50,000 bases of DNA. Origin: Paenibacillus dokdonensis. Lineage in GTDB: Bacteria; Bacillota; Bacilli; Paenibacillales; Paenibacillaceae. Below, piece by piece: positions 10,607-18,800 of this stretch (its first letter is position 1; each line of letters begins with the position of its first letter). The stretch is taken from positions 708,878 through 758,877 of the forward strand of contig NZ_STGQ01000002.1 of the NCBI RefSeq assembly GCF_004916975.1. Direction: 5' to 3'. The translations under genes and the position numbers were made by a program. Under the pieces are notes generated by a model. It ran no database searches. It was given only the letters and a program-made list of their open reading frames with translations, and had not been told where the DNA came from.

Positions 10607-10783
10607 ATGACTAAGGCCAAACCCGGACTGGATAAGAACCTGAGCAATGTCATTGATGAGCTGAACGAAGCACCTGTAAATAGTCATCATGCTCAGCAAA
10701 TCCAGCAGGACGAAAACGATCGCCGGCATGAAGACGCCCGCAATCATCGCAAGCCTACGGATCTGACACATCCGCATTCTTAA
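10607..10783 (+). CDS. small hydrophilic protein, 58 aa, unknown
   Basis: A short ORF starting MTKAKPGLDKNL and ending TDLTHPHS, very polar (many N, Q, D, H, R) and without hydrophobic segments. It has an RBS (GAGGGAAGAAG) and sits between a 114-aa ORF and sspP with tight gaps (20 nt and 21 nt). Composition resembles small spore proteins, but I do not recognise a family; it does not look like SspO, the usual partner of SspP in B. subtilis. Confidence 0.6.
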   Translation: MTKAKPGLDKNLSNVIDELNEAPVNSHHAQQIQQDENDRRHEDARNHRKPTDLTHPHS

Positions 10784-10804
10784 TCCAAAATGGGGGGAAT
10801 ACCG

Positions 10805-10963
10805 ATGAGCAAACCAAAAGCCATTCCCGTACCTGAAGCCCAGAGGGAAGACCAGCGCGAGCATCACCGGAACAACGGTGGAAACTCGATGCAGGAGCCG
10901 CTTTCTGGCTCGAAAAAGGTTAAAAACCGTAATCATGTGGATCATTTGAATAAAGAGGGCTAA
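10805..10963 (+). CDS. sspP: small acid-soluble spore protein P
   Basis: 52 aa. The core PLSGSKKVKNRNHV matches from memory the signature of B. subtilis SspP (EPLSGSKKVKNRNH). This is a minor SASP made in the forespore; its exact role is unknown. The ATG is preceded by GGGGGGAA at 10792-10799. A terminator follows 30 nt after the stop, so it closes the small-ORF group. No sigma-G promoter was resolved by eye. Confidence 0.82.
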   Translation: MSKPKAIPVPEAQREDQREHHRNNGGNSMQEPLSGSKKVKNRNHVDHLNKEG

Positions 10964-10992
10964 AATCTCTCGCAAAATTGGAAACGACAAGA

Positions 10993-11023
10993 AGCATTCC
11001 AGCAACCGCTGGAGTGCTTTTTT
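10993..11023 (+). terminator. terminator after sspP
   Basis: GCATTCCAGC / GCTGGAGTGC (10 bp with a wobble) around AACC is followed by six T. Confidence 0.92.
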
Positions 11024-11188
11024 GTTGAAATTTTATGATCTTTATATGTGAAAAAATACGTAGCAGCTGTCATTTTTCGTATTTTTGCAACCTCATAAGA
11101 ATCGTTCCGTATTACAAAATGTGAGCTCACGCAACAGGAAAAAAAGGAAATTACTTAATTTGCAAACATAAAATTTCCAGAAATCTGT

Positions 11189-11216
11189 TTCAGTTAAGAT
11201 TAAAATCGTTTATGAT
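11189..11216 (+). promoter_or_regulatory. candidate promoter of the lipoprotein gene
   Basis: TTCAGT (11189-11194), a 16-bp spacer and TATGAT (11211-11216). The rest of the 11024-11263 gap is AT-rich, with one GAAAAAATACG/CGTATTTTTGC inverted repeat at about 11051-11096. Confidence 0.35.
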
Positions 11217-11263
11217 TAATAGGTGTGTTATCGTTTTAGAGAACCGAGAGGAGAGAGAAATCC

Positions 11264-12346
11264 ATGAACAAGAAGTTTGCTATCCTGATTCTTACACTGC
11301 TCATGTCCATGACGGTGGTCCTTGCAGGATGCACGAGTAAGCAGGAACCGAAAGACGCGATGAAGAGCGCAACGGGGAATGCGATGAAGATGACTTCATA
11401 TGAAATGAAAAGCAAGGTGGTCATTAAAGATTTGAAGGTAACCAGCGCGGATACTGAAAACACGTCGGCTACCGAGCAAGTAATGAGCATGCTCAAAAAT
11501 GCGGAATTGACAGTTGATGGGGTATATCAAAACGATCCGATGCAAACTGAGCTTACCATGGGTATTAATCTGAAGGGCGATATGTCCATGAGCTTTAATA
11601 TTCCAATGGTAATGACTAAGGAAAAGCTGTATGTTAAAATTCCAAGCATTCCAATGCTGCCACTTCCGGAAGATGTGGTTGGTAAATATCTGGTGCTAGA
11701 TATGAAGGAACTGGCTGAGCAAGAGGGAACGAAATTTAATCCGGATTCAATGGATACGAAGAAAACACAGCAGCTCTCCAATGAAATCATGAATACGTTA
11801 TACGGTGAATATGACGGAAATAAATACTTCAAAGACATTAAAGTTAAGGACGCGAACCTGCCTGAGGGTGTAGATGCTAAGCAAGTGGTTCAGTTCTATG
11901 TAACCAACGAGAACGTGAAGGAAGCAGCGGAAATCTTCGTGAACAAGGCGATGCCTAAAATTCTGGATATCGTCGCGAAGGATGAGTACCGTGAAATGCT
12001 GGGTCTGACAAAAGAAGATATTGATAAAGCGAAATCAGATCTGAATTCGGCGAATCAGGATGAGCTCAGCAAAGGGCTGAACGACCTTAAGAATTACCTG
12101 AAGATTAACCAGTTTAACGTGAATACAGCCATTGACAAGAAGGACTTCCCTTCCTACCAGGATGCTGTTGTCAACGTTGAGATGAATGACCCTGAAACAA
12201 AGGATAACATGATGCTTTCGATGGAAATGACGAACCAATACAGCAAGGTTAACGAAAAACAAACCTTTAAAATCGGCATTCCAAAAGACAGCGAAGTTAT
12301 CACTATGGATGATCTCCAAAAACAAATGGGCAGTGCGTCTTACTAA
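11264..12346 (+). CDS. lipoprotein, Met-rich, DUF6612-like
   Basis: 360 aa. The lipobox LAGC places the lipidated Cys near residue 23 after a 22-residue signal peptide, so it should sit on the outer face of the membrane. Domain layout (MTSYEMKSKVVIKD near the start, long charged helices in the middle, MEMTNQYSKVNEKQ at the end) recalls the DUF6612/LolA-like lipoproteins, from memory. Its C-terminus resembles that of the SLH protein at 2172-3485, suggesting shared ancestry with different anchoring. RBS GAGAGGAGAGAG precedes the ATG. Function unknown. It is monocistronic with a strong terminator. Confidence 0.85.
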   Translation: MNKKFAILILTLLMSMTVVLAGCTSKQEPKDAMKSATGNAMKMTSYEMKSKVVIKDLKVTSADTENTSATEQVMSMLKNAELTVDGVYQNDPMQTELTMGINLKGDMSMSFNIPMVMTKEKLYVKIPSIPMLPLPEDVVGKYLVLDMKELAEQEGTKFNPDSMDTKKTQQLSNEIMNTLYGEYDGNKYFKDIKVKDANLPEGVDAKQVVQFYVTNENVKEAAEIFVNKAMPKILDIVAKDEYREMLGLTKEDIDKAKSDLNSANQDELSKGLNDLKNYLKINQFNVNTAIDKKDFPSYQDAVVNVEMNDPETKDNMMLSMEMTNQYSKVNEKQTFKIGIPKDSEVITMDDLQKQMGSASY

Positions 12347-12368
12347 GCGCTGAAAACCGATACAATAA

Positions 12369-12405
12369 AAAGCCTGGCCGGGATGAACCCGGACCAGGCT
12401 TTTTC
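12369..12405. terminator. bidirectional terminator (lipoprotein gene / tadA)
   Basis: AGCCTGGCCGGG / CCCGGACCAGGCT with loop ATGAA has T runs on both sides, so it can serve the plus-strand lipoprotein and minus-strand tadA genes. Confidence 0.9.
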
Positions 12406-12433
12406 CATTTTGGGATTCACCGATAAGATGTTT

Positions 12434-12940
12434 TTATGACTTCCCACGCAGCTTGCGAAAAAACAGGGTTAGCATGGAGGAGCATTCCTCCTGCAGTACA
12501 CCGTCAATAACTTCCGTACGGTGATTAAAACGCGGCTCTTGCAGCAGATTCATCAGTGTACCGGCGCATCCAGCCTTGGGATCTCCAGTTCCGTATATCA
12601 CCTGCGGAATTCGAGACTGAACAATGGCTCCTGCACACATGGGGCAAGGCTCAAGCGTCACGTAAAGACGACAATCGAGTAAGCGCCAGGCTCCGATGGT
12701 TTGGCTGGCTTCCCGGATGGCCACAATTTCCGCATGTGCGGTGGCATCCTGTGAGGTTTCACGGAGATTGTACCCCCGTCCGATAATTTCCTCACCGCGC
12801 ACAATAATGGCCCCAATCGGAACCTCGCCAATGTCTTCAGCCAGTTTAGCCTGCACCATGGCTTCCCTCATCCAGTGCTCATGCACAATTTTATCCACAG
12901 TTTCATCCACAGTTAGGGGATGCTTCTGCTGTTCTTTCAA
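12434..12940 (-). CDS. tadA: tRNA-specific adenosine deaminase
   Basis: 168 aa. It deaminates A34 of tRNA-Arg(ACG) to inosine. The zinc/catalytic signature is complete: HAE (69-71) and PCPMC with C99 and C102. The TTG start at 12940 is supported by AGGAGGT 8 nt upstream on the minus strand. The first ~22 residues extend beyond the usual start of the deaminase fold; a start at the internal Met24 (MREAMVQAK) is possible. Its coding start overlaps the first of the DnaA boxes at 12891-12911. In B. subtilis the homologue lies directly before the SRP RNA and dnaX; here those are 34 kb away. Confidence 0.96.
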   Translation of the reverse strand: MKEQQKHPLTVDETVDKIVHEHWMREAMVQAKLAEDIGEVPIGAIIVRGEEIIGRGYNLRETSQDATAHAEIVAIREASQTIGAWRLLDCRLYVTLEPCPMCAGAIVQSRIPQVIYGTGDPKAGCAGTLMNLLQEPRFNHRTEVIDGVLQEECSSMLTLFFRKLRGKS

Positions 12941-13090
12941 GGTTAAAGACCTCCTCTTGTCAAAAAACGGTTTATTCAGCGAACAAATATTCGGTTGTTA
13001 ACATGCTGTGTATATTTTTGTGGATAACAATTTCGTTACTCACAGATTTATCCACAATTATTCCTTGATAAAATGTGGATATGTGCATAA
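12891..13090. promoter_or_regulatory. cluster of DnaA boxes
   Basis: Three exact TTATCCACA 9-mers lie here: 12891-12899 (+), 13019-13027 (-) and 13048-13056 (+). TTATGCACA at 13082-13090 (-) also fits TTATNCACA. One-mismatch copies are at 12903-12911 (+), 13007-13015 (-) and 13074-13082 (-). Chance predicts less than one exact copy of a 9-mer per 50 kb on both strands. The sequence around 13011-13075 is AT-rich. dnaA and dnaN are not in the window, so this is more likely a secondary DnaA-binding cluster (titration or regulation) than oriC. Confidence 0.8.
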
Positions 13091-13283
13091 GGTGTGCAAA
13101 TCATCTTCTTATTTTAGAGAAGGATTAGCCGAATATCAATCTAAAGTGATTAATTTCCGATTTTTCCGGGTTATAAGAAGCGATCCAGTTTTTACGGCAG
13201 TCTTTTCAAATGAGAGGGTTTGGAGTTATGATGAAAGGTGTATTTATTTAGCTTCAAAGCTTTACTTGCCAAGAGGTGGTCCT

Positions 13284-15578
13284 TTGTCCATTAAAAATAA
13301 AATAACCCTCATCATGTCTGGCTCCTTGCTGTTGATACTGCTTTTATACATACTTCTTAGCTTCTACACGACCCAAGCCAATCTGAAGAAGGACAGTGAG
13401 AGCAAAATGCTCATCGCTGCCAGGCAAGTCGCTGCATCTATTGAGCAAAGCCGATACAGTTCAGATTATGTCGAGCGCCAGATCGGCGAAATGCTTAGGA
13501 TGGCCTCGATATTGGCAGCCAAGGAGCTGCCGGAGGATTATCATGATATCGACAACAATAAGCTTAAAAAGTTGAGCCAGGAAGTAGGCGTAACCGATAT
13601 TTCCCTTATGGTACGCACAAGAGAAGATGTGGTCATTATTAAATCCTCTGATCCTAAGGAAATAGGCATGTCCACACAGGATTGGGGATTTTGGTTCACT
13701 GCATTTAAACAGCTGTTTAACATGCAGAAGGTTACGGTATCCCAAGGAATGTATATAGATAAGTTTTGGTCAGGCCCTTTTGAATATTCAACATCAAACC
13801 CTGGTTACATCGACAAATGGGGCTATTACTATGATGGCAAGCGAAATTATATGATTGACCCTTATATCAGAAGCGATGCCGTCAACGATTATGCTAAGAT
13901 GGTAAGTCCAGAGGCTGTCCTGGACAAGACCAAGGCAGTGAACCCGCAAATTTTGGAGATCACATGCATTAATCCGCAGACATTTGGCAATGAGAACATG
14001 GCGGACAATGGATTTGACAGTTTTAATATAAAATTGCGAAACCGTCCAATTCAGTACGGTACCTATAATTACGGAGATTTATCCAGGGATAAACAAGCCG
14101 TATCCCAAGCCATTAAAACAGGATCCAATGTTGTATTCGATACCCGCATTCATGGGAAGAAGGTAATTAAAGGTTTCATTCCGGTCTTTAATCCCGATCA
14201 ATCGGTTTATATTATCAGTATTGTCATGGACTATCAGATCATTTCACAGATCCTTCATGAGCAGTTATTTAACTACATTGCGATATCGGCGGTCCTGCTT
14301 TTGGTTGTTATCATTGGTAGTTATGTACTGGCCGGCTATTTTATCCGCCCGATTAAGTCTATTCTGGTGAAGGTCAGGGATGTATCGGAAGGGCATTTCG
14401 ACACACCCCTTATCATCAACAGCAAGGATGAGCTGGGTCTGCTGTCCTCGAAGATTAACACCATGACCGCCAGCTTAAGCGATTACACCAATCAGCTGAA
14501 GCAGGCAGTAGAGGAGAACAAATCGGTAAAAGATCATTTGGAGTCCATTATCCAGCAAACGGCGGATGCGATCCATACCGTTGATTGGTCAGGCCGTGTT
14601 CTCCAGGTTAACAAGGCTTTTGAGAATCTCTATGGCTGGAGCAGCTCCGAGGTGCTCGGCAGGCGTTTGAAGATTGTTCCCGACTTCCTGGAGGAGGAAG
14701 AGCAAAAAAGGCTGAAAGCGCTACGACTAGGTGATCAGCTGCCTCCATCGGAAACCCTGCGCCTGAAAAGAGATGACACTCTGGTAGAGGTAAGTATAAG
14801 TACGGCTCCTGTAAAGGATGAGGAAGGCAATATTATTTCTTTTATTAGCGTCTCTAGGGATATGACAGAACGCAATAAGATGGACGAGCTCCTGCGGCGC
14901 TCTGAAAAGTTGACTACGGTGGGGCAGCTTGCCGCAGGCGTAGCGCATGAGATACGAAATCCACTGACGACCCTGCGGGGATTTTTGCAGCTGCAGCGTG
15001 AGAATAACCGCTTATCACCACTCCATAATGAAATTATGCTGTCGGAGCTGGATCGGATTAACCTGATCGTTAGCGAGTTTCTGATTCTGGCCAAGCCGCA
15101 GGCCATCCAATTCCAGGTGAAGAGCATCCGGAGTATTTTAAATGATGTGATTTCTCTTCTCGACAGCCAGGCACATTTATTCGGCATCGAATTTAAATTT
15201 GAATTTGAACATGAGAACTTCAAAGTGCATTGCGAAGAAAATCAGATGAAGCAGGTCTTTATTAATATCATCAAAAACTCGATTGAAGCTATGGAAAACG
15301 GCGGTGTCATCAGAATAGAATTATTCAGATTAAATCCTGAGGAAATCGGGATAACCATTACCGACCAGGGCATTGGTATTCCGAGCCATATCATGCCGAA
15401 GCTGGGTGAACCCTTCTTTACCAGCAAGGAAAATGGTACCGGCCTTGGGCTCATGATCAGCCAAGGTATTATTGAAGGCCATAAGGGGATGATGGAAATA
15501 TTCAGTAAGCCGGGACAAGGAACCCGGGTTGACATCATATTGCCTGTGGCAGGAGATACAGAACAGACCAAATCATAA
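13284..15578 (+). CDS. membrane sensor histidine kinase, sporulation-kinase type
   Basis: 764 aa from TTG 13284, chosen because AAGAGGTGGT lies just upstream and the protein then starts SIKNKITLIMSGSLLLILL (TM1). A large extracellular region (~33-327, Cache-like) is followed by TM2 (~328-354), HAMP, a PAS domain (~419-530), HisKA with phospho-acceptor H555 in VAHEIRNPLTTLRGFLQL, and HATPase_c (~648-752; NIIKNSIEAME, GIGIPSH, GTGLGLMIS). The kinase core is of the KinA/C/E type that feeds the Spo0F phosphorelay; Spo0F is encoded at 40.7 kb, but the partner is inferred. No response regulator is adjacent. An open frame extends upstream to 13008 but lacks an RBS and contains DnaA boxes. rluF follows after 14 nt. 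Confidence 0.92.
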   Translation: MSIKNKITLIMSGSLLLILLLYILLSFYTTQANLKKDSESKMLIAARQVAASIEQSRYSSDYVERQIGEMLRMASILAAKELPEDYHDIDNNKLKKLSQEVGVTDISLMVRTREDVVIIKSSDPKEIGMSTQDWGFWFTAFKQLFNMQKVTVSQGMYIDKFWSGPFEYSTSNPGYIDKWGYYYDGKRNYMIDPYIRSDAVNDYAKMVSPEAVLDKTKAVNPQILEITCINPQTFGNENMADNGFDSFNIKLRNRPIQYGTYNYGDLSRDKQAVSQAIKTGSNVVFDTRIHGKKVIKGFIPVFNPDQSVYIISIVMDYQIISQILHEQLFNYIAISAVLLLVVIIGSYVLAGYFIRPIKSILVKVRDVSEGHFDTPLIINSKDELGLLSSKINTMTASLSDYTNQLKQAVEENKSVKDHLESIIQQTADAIHTVDWSGRVLQVNKAFENLYGWSSSEVLGRRLKIVPDFLEEEEQKRLKALRLGDQLPPSETLRLKRDDTLVEVSISTAPVKDEEGNIISFISVSRDMTERNKMDELLRRSEKLTTVGQLAAGVAHEIRNPLTTLRGFLQLQRENNRLSPLHNEIMLSELDRINLIVSEFLILAKPQAIQFQVKSIRSILNDVISLLDSQAHLFGIEFKFEFEHENFKVHCEENQMKQVFINIIKNSIEAMENGGVIRIELFRLNPEEIGITITDQGIGIPSHIMPKLGEPFFTSKENGTGLGLMISQGIIEGHKGMMEIFSKPGQGTRVDIILPVAGDTEQTKS

Positions 15579-15592
15579 GGGGGAAGAACCCA

Positions 15593-16297
15593 TTGCGGAT
15601 TAACAAATTTATTAGCGAGACGGGGTTCTGCTCCCGTCGCGAAGCGGATAAGTGGGTAGAGAGCGGTAAGGTAACTATTAATGGCGAGACAGCGGTCCTC
15701 GGCAGCCAGGCAAAGGAAGGGGATGATGTACGCATTGACGGCCGTCCTCTGAATGAGAAGAAAAAAAGCCATGTCTACATTGTCCTGAATAAACCTGTGG
15801 GCATTACGAGTACGACAGAGCAGCATATCAAGGGCAACATCGTTGATTTTGTAGGGCATACCGAGCGGATCTTTCCGATCGGAAGGTTGGACAAGGATTC
15901 GGAAGGGCTCATTCTCATGACCAGCGACGGAGATATCGTCAACAAAATACTGCGGGCCGAGGGCAAGCATGAGAAGGAATATATCGTGACGGTTGATCAG
16001 CCCATTACGACCTCATTCCTAACGGGGATGGCCGGAGGTGTGAAGATCCTCGGCGAGATGACACGCCCATGTATAATTACGCGTATATCCGAGCGGGTGT
16101 TCAAAATCATTTTGACAGAAGGGAAAAACAGGCAGATTCGCCGAATGTGCAGCGCCTTTGGATACAGCGTACGGAAGCTTCAGCGTATCCGGATTATGAA
16201 TATCACCCTGGGATCTCTCCCGAAGGGAAAGTGGCGTGACTTGACCGATGCCGAGAAAAAGGAACTCAGTGGTTTGCTCAATTACGAGCTTCAGTAG
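15593..16297 (+). CDS. rluF: 23S rRNA pseudouridine synthase, RluF/RluB type
   Basis: 234 aa. Converts uridine to pseudouridine in 23S rRNA. An N-terminal S4 RNA-binding domain (~1-48, RINKFISETGFCSRREADKW) precedes the catalytic domain with the Asp motif GRLDKDSEGLILMT. The C-terminal GKNRQIRRMC motif is typical of the RsuA/RluB/E/F group. The insertion pattern KGNIVDFVGHTERIFPIGR points to RluF rather than RluB, from memory. The TTG start has AAGGGGGAAGAA upstream. It is probably co-transcribed with the kinase. Confidence 0.9.
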   Translation: MRINKFISETGFCSRREADKWVESGKVTINGETAVLGSQAKEGDDVRIDGRPLNEKKKSHVYIVLNKPVGITSTTEQHIKGNIVDFVGHTERIFPIGRLDKDSEGLILMTSDGDIVNKILRAEGKHEKEYIVTVDQPITTSFLTGMAGGVKILGEMTRPCIITRISERVFKIILTEGKNRQIRRMCSAFGYSVRKLQRIRIMNITLGSLPKGKWRDLTDAEKKELSGLLNYELQ

Positions 16298-16330
16298 AGG
16301 CCATACGCGTTAAATGATAAAAATAACGAT

Positions 16331-16380
16331 TAAAAGCTGTATTTATCGTATATAACGAATAATACAGCTTTTAGCTTTTT
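16331..16380. terminator. bidirectional terminator (rluF / motB)
   Basis: TAAAAGCTGTATT / AATACAGCTTTTA forms a 13-bp stem with A/T runs on both sides, between convergent rluF and motB. Confidence 0.85.
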
Positions 16381-16386
16381 AAGTTG

Positions 16387-17196
16387 TTATTTGGTTTTAT
16401 CCGATGTTTGCTGTGCTTCATCCGTATATTTACGGATGATGGACACTTCAACACGGCGGTTCTTCGCCCGGCCTGCGTCCGTCGCATTAGAAGCGATAGG
16501 ATGGAATTCTCCATAAGCAGTTGAAGTGAATTTCACCGGATCAAGTTTTGTATTTTGCAGTAGAATCTTCATAAAGTGAAGCGCCCGGTCGGAGCTTAAG
16601 TCCCAATTGGAGGCATACTCACTGTTAGAGATTGGCATATTATCCGTATGGCCCGACACGACTACATTATAGGTTGGGAACTGCTGCAGCATATTGCTGA
16701 TCGCTCCAGCTAATTGCCGGGATTCCTGCTTCACGACAGCGCTGCCTGATGCGAAGAGCGCGTTGTCACTAATCGTAATCGTCAGCTGGGATTGATTCAG
16801 CTTCGTATTGAGCAGAGTGGTCAGTCCATTATTGTTAATATATTGATCGAGCTGCTTTTTCAGCTTCTCCAGGTCTTCTTGTTCCTGTTTCGCCAGCTGG
16901 GATTTCTGTTTTTGCTTATCGGCATTGTTTACGACATTTTCCTCGCTGTTTTTCTTGCCTTTATCGAGGTTTTTGTCCGAAGGCAGGGCCGAGCTGAAAT
17001 TCAGAACTCCGTTGCCGGTACTGAGCGCTGTGTTAAAAGCCGCACTCATTTCTTCGAATTTTTTGTTATCCGTGGCGCTCATCGCGTACATCACGATGAA
17101 CAGCGCCAACAGCAGGGTCAAAAGGTCGGCATAGGGAAGGAGCCACGATTCATCGGCATGCTCCTCATGAGGCTCATGTCTAGTCTTTTTGCTCAC
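16387..17196 (-). CDS. motB: flagellar stator protein MotB
   Basis: 269 aa. It forms the ion channel of the flagellar stator with MotA and binds peptidoglycan. The N-terminal TM segment PYADLLTLLLALFIVMYAM carries the ion-binding Asp24. A plug/linker and a Gln/Lys-rich coiled region (~75-125) lead to the OmpA-like peptidoglycan-binding domain (VSGHTDNMPIS, SSDRALHFM, NRRVEVSI). The GTG start at 17196 is chosen over an upstream ATG (17217) because AAGGAGG lies 9 nt before it and Asp falls at 24, as in B. subtilis MotB. It overlaps motA by 17 nt. Confidence 0.95.
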   Translation of the reverse strand: MSKKTRHEPHEEHADESWLLPYADLLTLLLALFIVMYAMSATDNKKFEEMSAAFNTALSTGNGVLNFSSALPSDKNLDKGKKNSEENVVNNADKQKQKSQLAKQEQEDLEKLKKQLDQYINNNGLTTLLNTKLNQSQLTITISDNALFASGSAVVKQESRQLAGAISNMLQQFPTYNVVVSGHTDNMPISNSEYASNWDLSSDRALHFMKILLQNTKLDPVKFTSTAYGEFHPIASNATDAGRAKNRRVEVSIIRKYTDEAQQTSDKTK

Positions 17197-17980
17197 CTGC
17201 AGCAGCCTCCTTCTCATTCATTTGAGCGCGCTCGGAAGGGGTTAGGAAGACAGATAGCTTTTGACTGATCGCAATCGTGGAAACCCCGGATTGAATGGAC
17301 AGCAGTCCTTCGATCATCATGAGTTTCAGTTCGATTTCCTTCTTGGATAAGCGTTTCAGCTTGTTGGAAATCGGGTGCCACAGCACATAGCCTGTAAAAA
17401 TACCAAGTAGTGTCGCGATAAAAGCCGCACCAATCGCATGCGCCAGTTCGCCCATATTCTCCATTTTGGTCAGGGCGGCGATCAGGCCGACAACGGCCCC
17501 GAGCACCCCGAGGGAAGGAGCATACATACCGGCTTGGGAAAAGAGCAGTGCACCCGCACGGTGCCGTTCTTCCGTAGCTGTGATATCTTCCATCAAAACA
17601 TCACGTACAAAGTCCTGGTCATTGCCGTCGATAATCATCCGCATGCCGTTCCGCAGGAAGTCGTCATCGATCTCCTCCACCTTGGTTTCCAGGGCAAGAA
17701 GTCCTTCACGGCGGGTAATGGACGCCCATTCCATGAACATGGTAATTAAATCACGGCGCTCCACCAGTCTTTGCTTAACAAATACCATTTTCAGCAGCTT
17801 AGGAAATTTCTTAAGCTCTGACATTGGAAAACCAATAAATAACGTAGCGGCCGTGCCCCCGAGAATAATGACATAAGCGGCGGGGGTAAGCAGAGATATC
17901 AAAGGTGCCCCTTTGAGTATCATGCCGACAAAGACCGAGACCAAACCGAGTATCAGGCCGATAATTGTTGAAATTTCCAT
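17180..17980 (-). CDS. motA: flagellar stator protein MotA
   Basis: 266 aa. Membrane channel subunit with four TM segments: ~2-21 (STIIGLILGLVSVFVGMIL), ~28-50, and a pair at ~150-200 (GVLGAVVGLIAAL, IGAAFIATLLGIFTGYVLW). The cytoplasmic loop (~75-140) is charged, as needed for rotor contact. The ATG at 17980 has RBS GATGAGGTG; an in-frame extension to 18028 is rejected because it lacks an RBS and gives a non-MotA N-terminus. Motor genes other than motAB are not in the window. A sigma-D-like promoter lies upstream. Confidence 0.95.
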   Translation of the reverse strand: MEISTIIGLILGLVSVFVGMILKGAPLISLLTPAAYVIILGGTAATLFIGFPMSELKKFPKLLKMVFVKQRLVERRDLITMFMEWASITRREGLLALETKVEEIDDDFLRNGMRMIIDGNDQDFVRDVLMEDITATEERHRAGALLFSQAGMYAPSLGVLGAVVGLIAALTKMENMGELAHAIGAAFIATLLGIFTGYVLWHPISNKLKRLSKKEIELKLMMIEGLLSIQSGVSTIAISQKLSVFLTPSERAQMNEKEAAAGEQKD

Positions 17981-18079
17981 TGCACACCTCATCCATGAGA
18001 AATAAAATTGAATCCTTTCGTGCACCATGTTTGCATCCTTGCAAAATGATGTGCTGCACCAAAAAACGTAATATATTAT

Positions 18080-18106
18080 TTATCGTCAGGATTCTCTTTT
18101 TTTTTA
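18080..18106 (-). promoter_or_regulatory. sigma-D (flagellar) type promoter of motAB
   Basis: On the minus strand TAAA (18106-18103), a 15-bp spacer and GACGATAA (18087-18080) match the sigma-D consensus TAAA-N15-GCCGATAT at 10 of 12 positions. It sits about 100 bp before motA, with the predicted start near 18073. Confidence 0.7.
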
Positions 18107-18316
18107 AGGGGATTTTTCCGTTATAATGAAACAAAGGGGTTCATCAGTCCTATCATCGCTTGGTTAAAACGGCCAATATACAAGCACTAACCCTATATAA
18201 AATGAACTATAGATAAAACAAACGTTCATTAGCGGCAGAACAATCGGGATAATTGAAAGCAAACGGAGTTGCCTGCATAGTTCAGGGCGATATGTAACCA
18301 GACGGAGGGAATAGCT

Positions 18317-18610
18317 ATGGGAGTAAAGCATGGGCGTGATTATGACGGAATTTTGAAGGATCTGACGAATGCAGTGGGTGAGATCCCTGACAGCTATCAG
18401 TTTTTTGAAATGGAAGAAGGCGAATGGCAGCAGCTGAGTCCCGATGAGAAGCGGGAGGTCCATGAGGCGCTGGCGGAAGATCTCTTTTATGGTTTGGGTA
18501 CTGAGCCTGTTATTGAAGTTGGAAGCGGTGTCGTCATGTATGACAAGGATAATCACCGCATTAACCTGTTGATCGGGGATGAGGAGCTGACTGTAGTCCC
18601 ACTCATCTAG
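18317..18610 (+). CDS. hypothetical protein, 97 aa
   Basis: Not recognised. Acidic (rich in E and D), soluble, no signal peptide. The N-terminal half looks helical (YDGILKDLTNAVGEIPDSY) and the C-terminal half beta-rich (PVIEVGSGVVMYD, INLLIGDEELTVVPLI). RBS GGAGGG lies 10 nt before the ATG. It stands between divergent motA and the pterin dehydratase. The gap 18107-18316 has a TATAAT at 18122-18127 on the plus strand that may be its -10. Confidence 0.75.
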   Translation: MGVKHGRDYDGILKDLTNAVGEIPDSYQFFEMEEGEWQQLSPDEKREVHEALAEDLFYGLGTEPVIEVGSGVVMYDKDNHRINLLIGDEELTVVPLI

Positions 18611-18800
18611 TCCATGGGCCGAATGGATTTTTGAATACCTGGCGTGTTAAGATATAACAAGTGCTTGGCCTTGAGGACGGCCATATTCATAAATATTTAA
18701 TGACCGGAATACAATGGAAAAAGCTAAGGAAAGCCAGGTAAAGACACATCCTTTACGCTCTCGAATGAAGGGTGTTTGGTTTCAGGGAGGAAATAAGAAT

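Noticed and set aside
12891..13090. DnaA-box cluster as the replication origin itself
   Set aside because: dnaA, dnaN and rpmH are absent and flanking genes are tadA and a kinase; a secondary cluster is more likely, though oriC is probably not far away.
13008..13283. In-frame upstream extension of the kinase
   Set aside because: No RBS, non-kinase-like sequence, and it runs through the DnaA-box cluster; TTG at 13284 has a good RBS and starts right before TM1.
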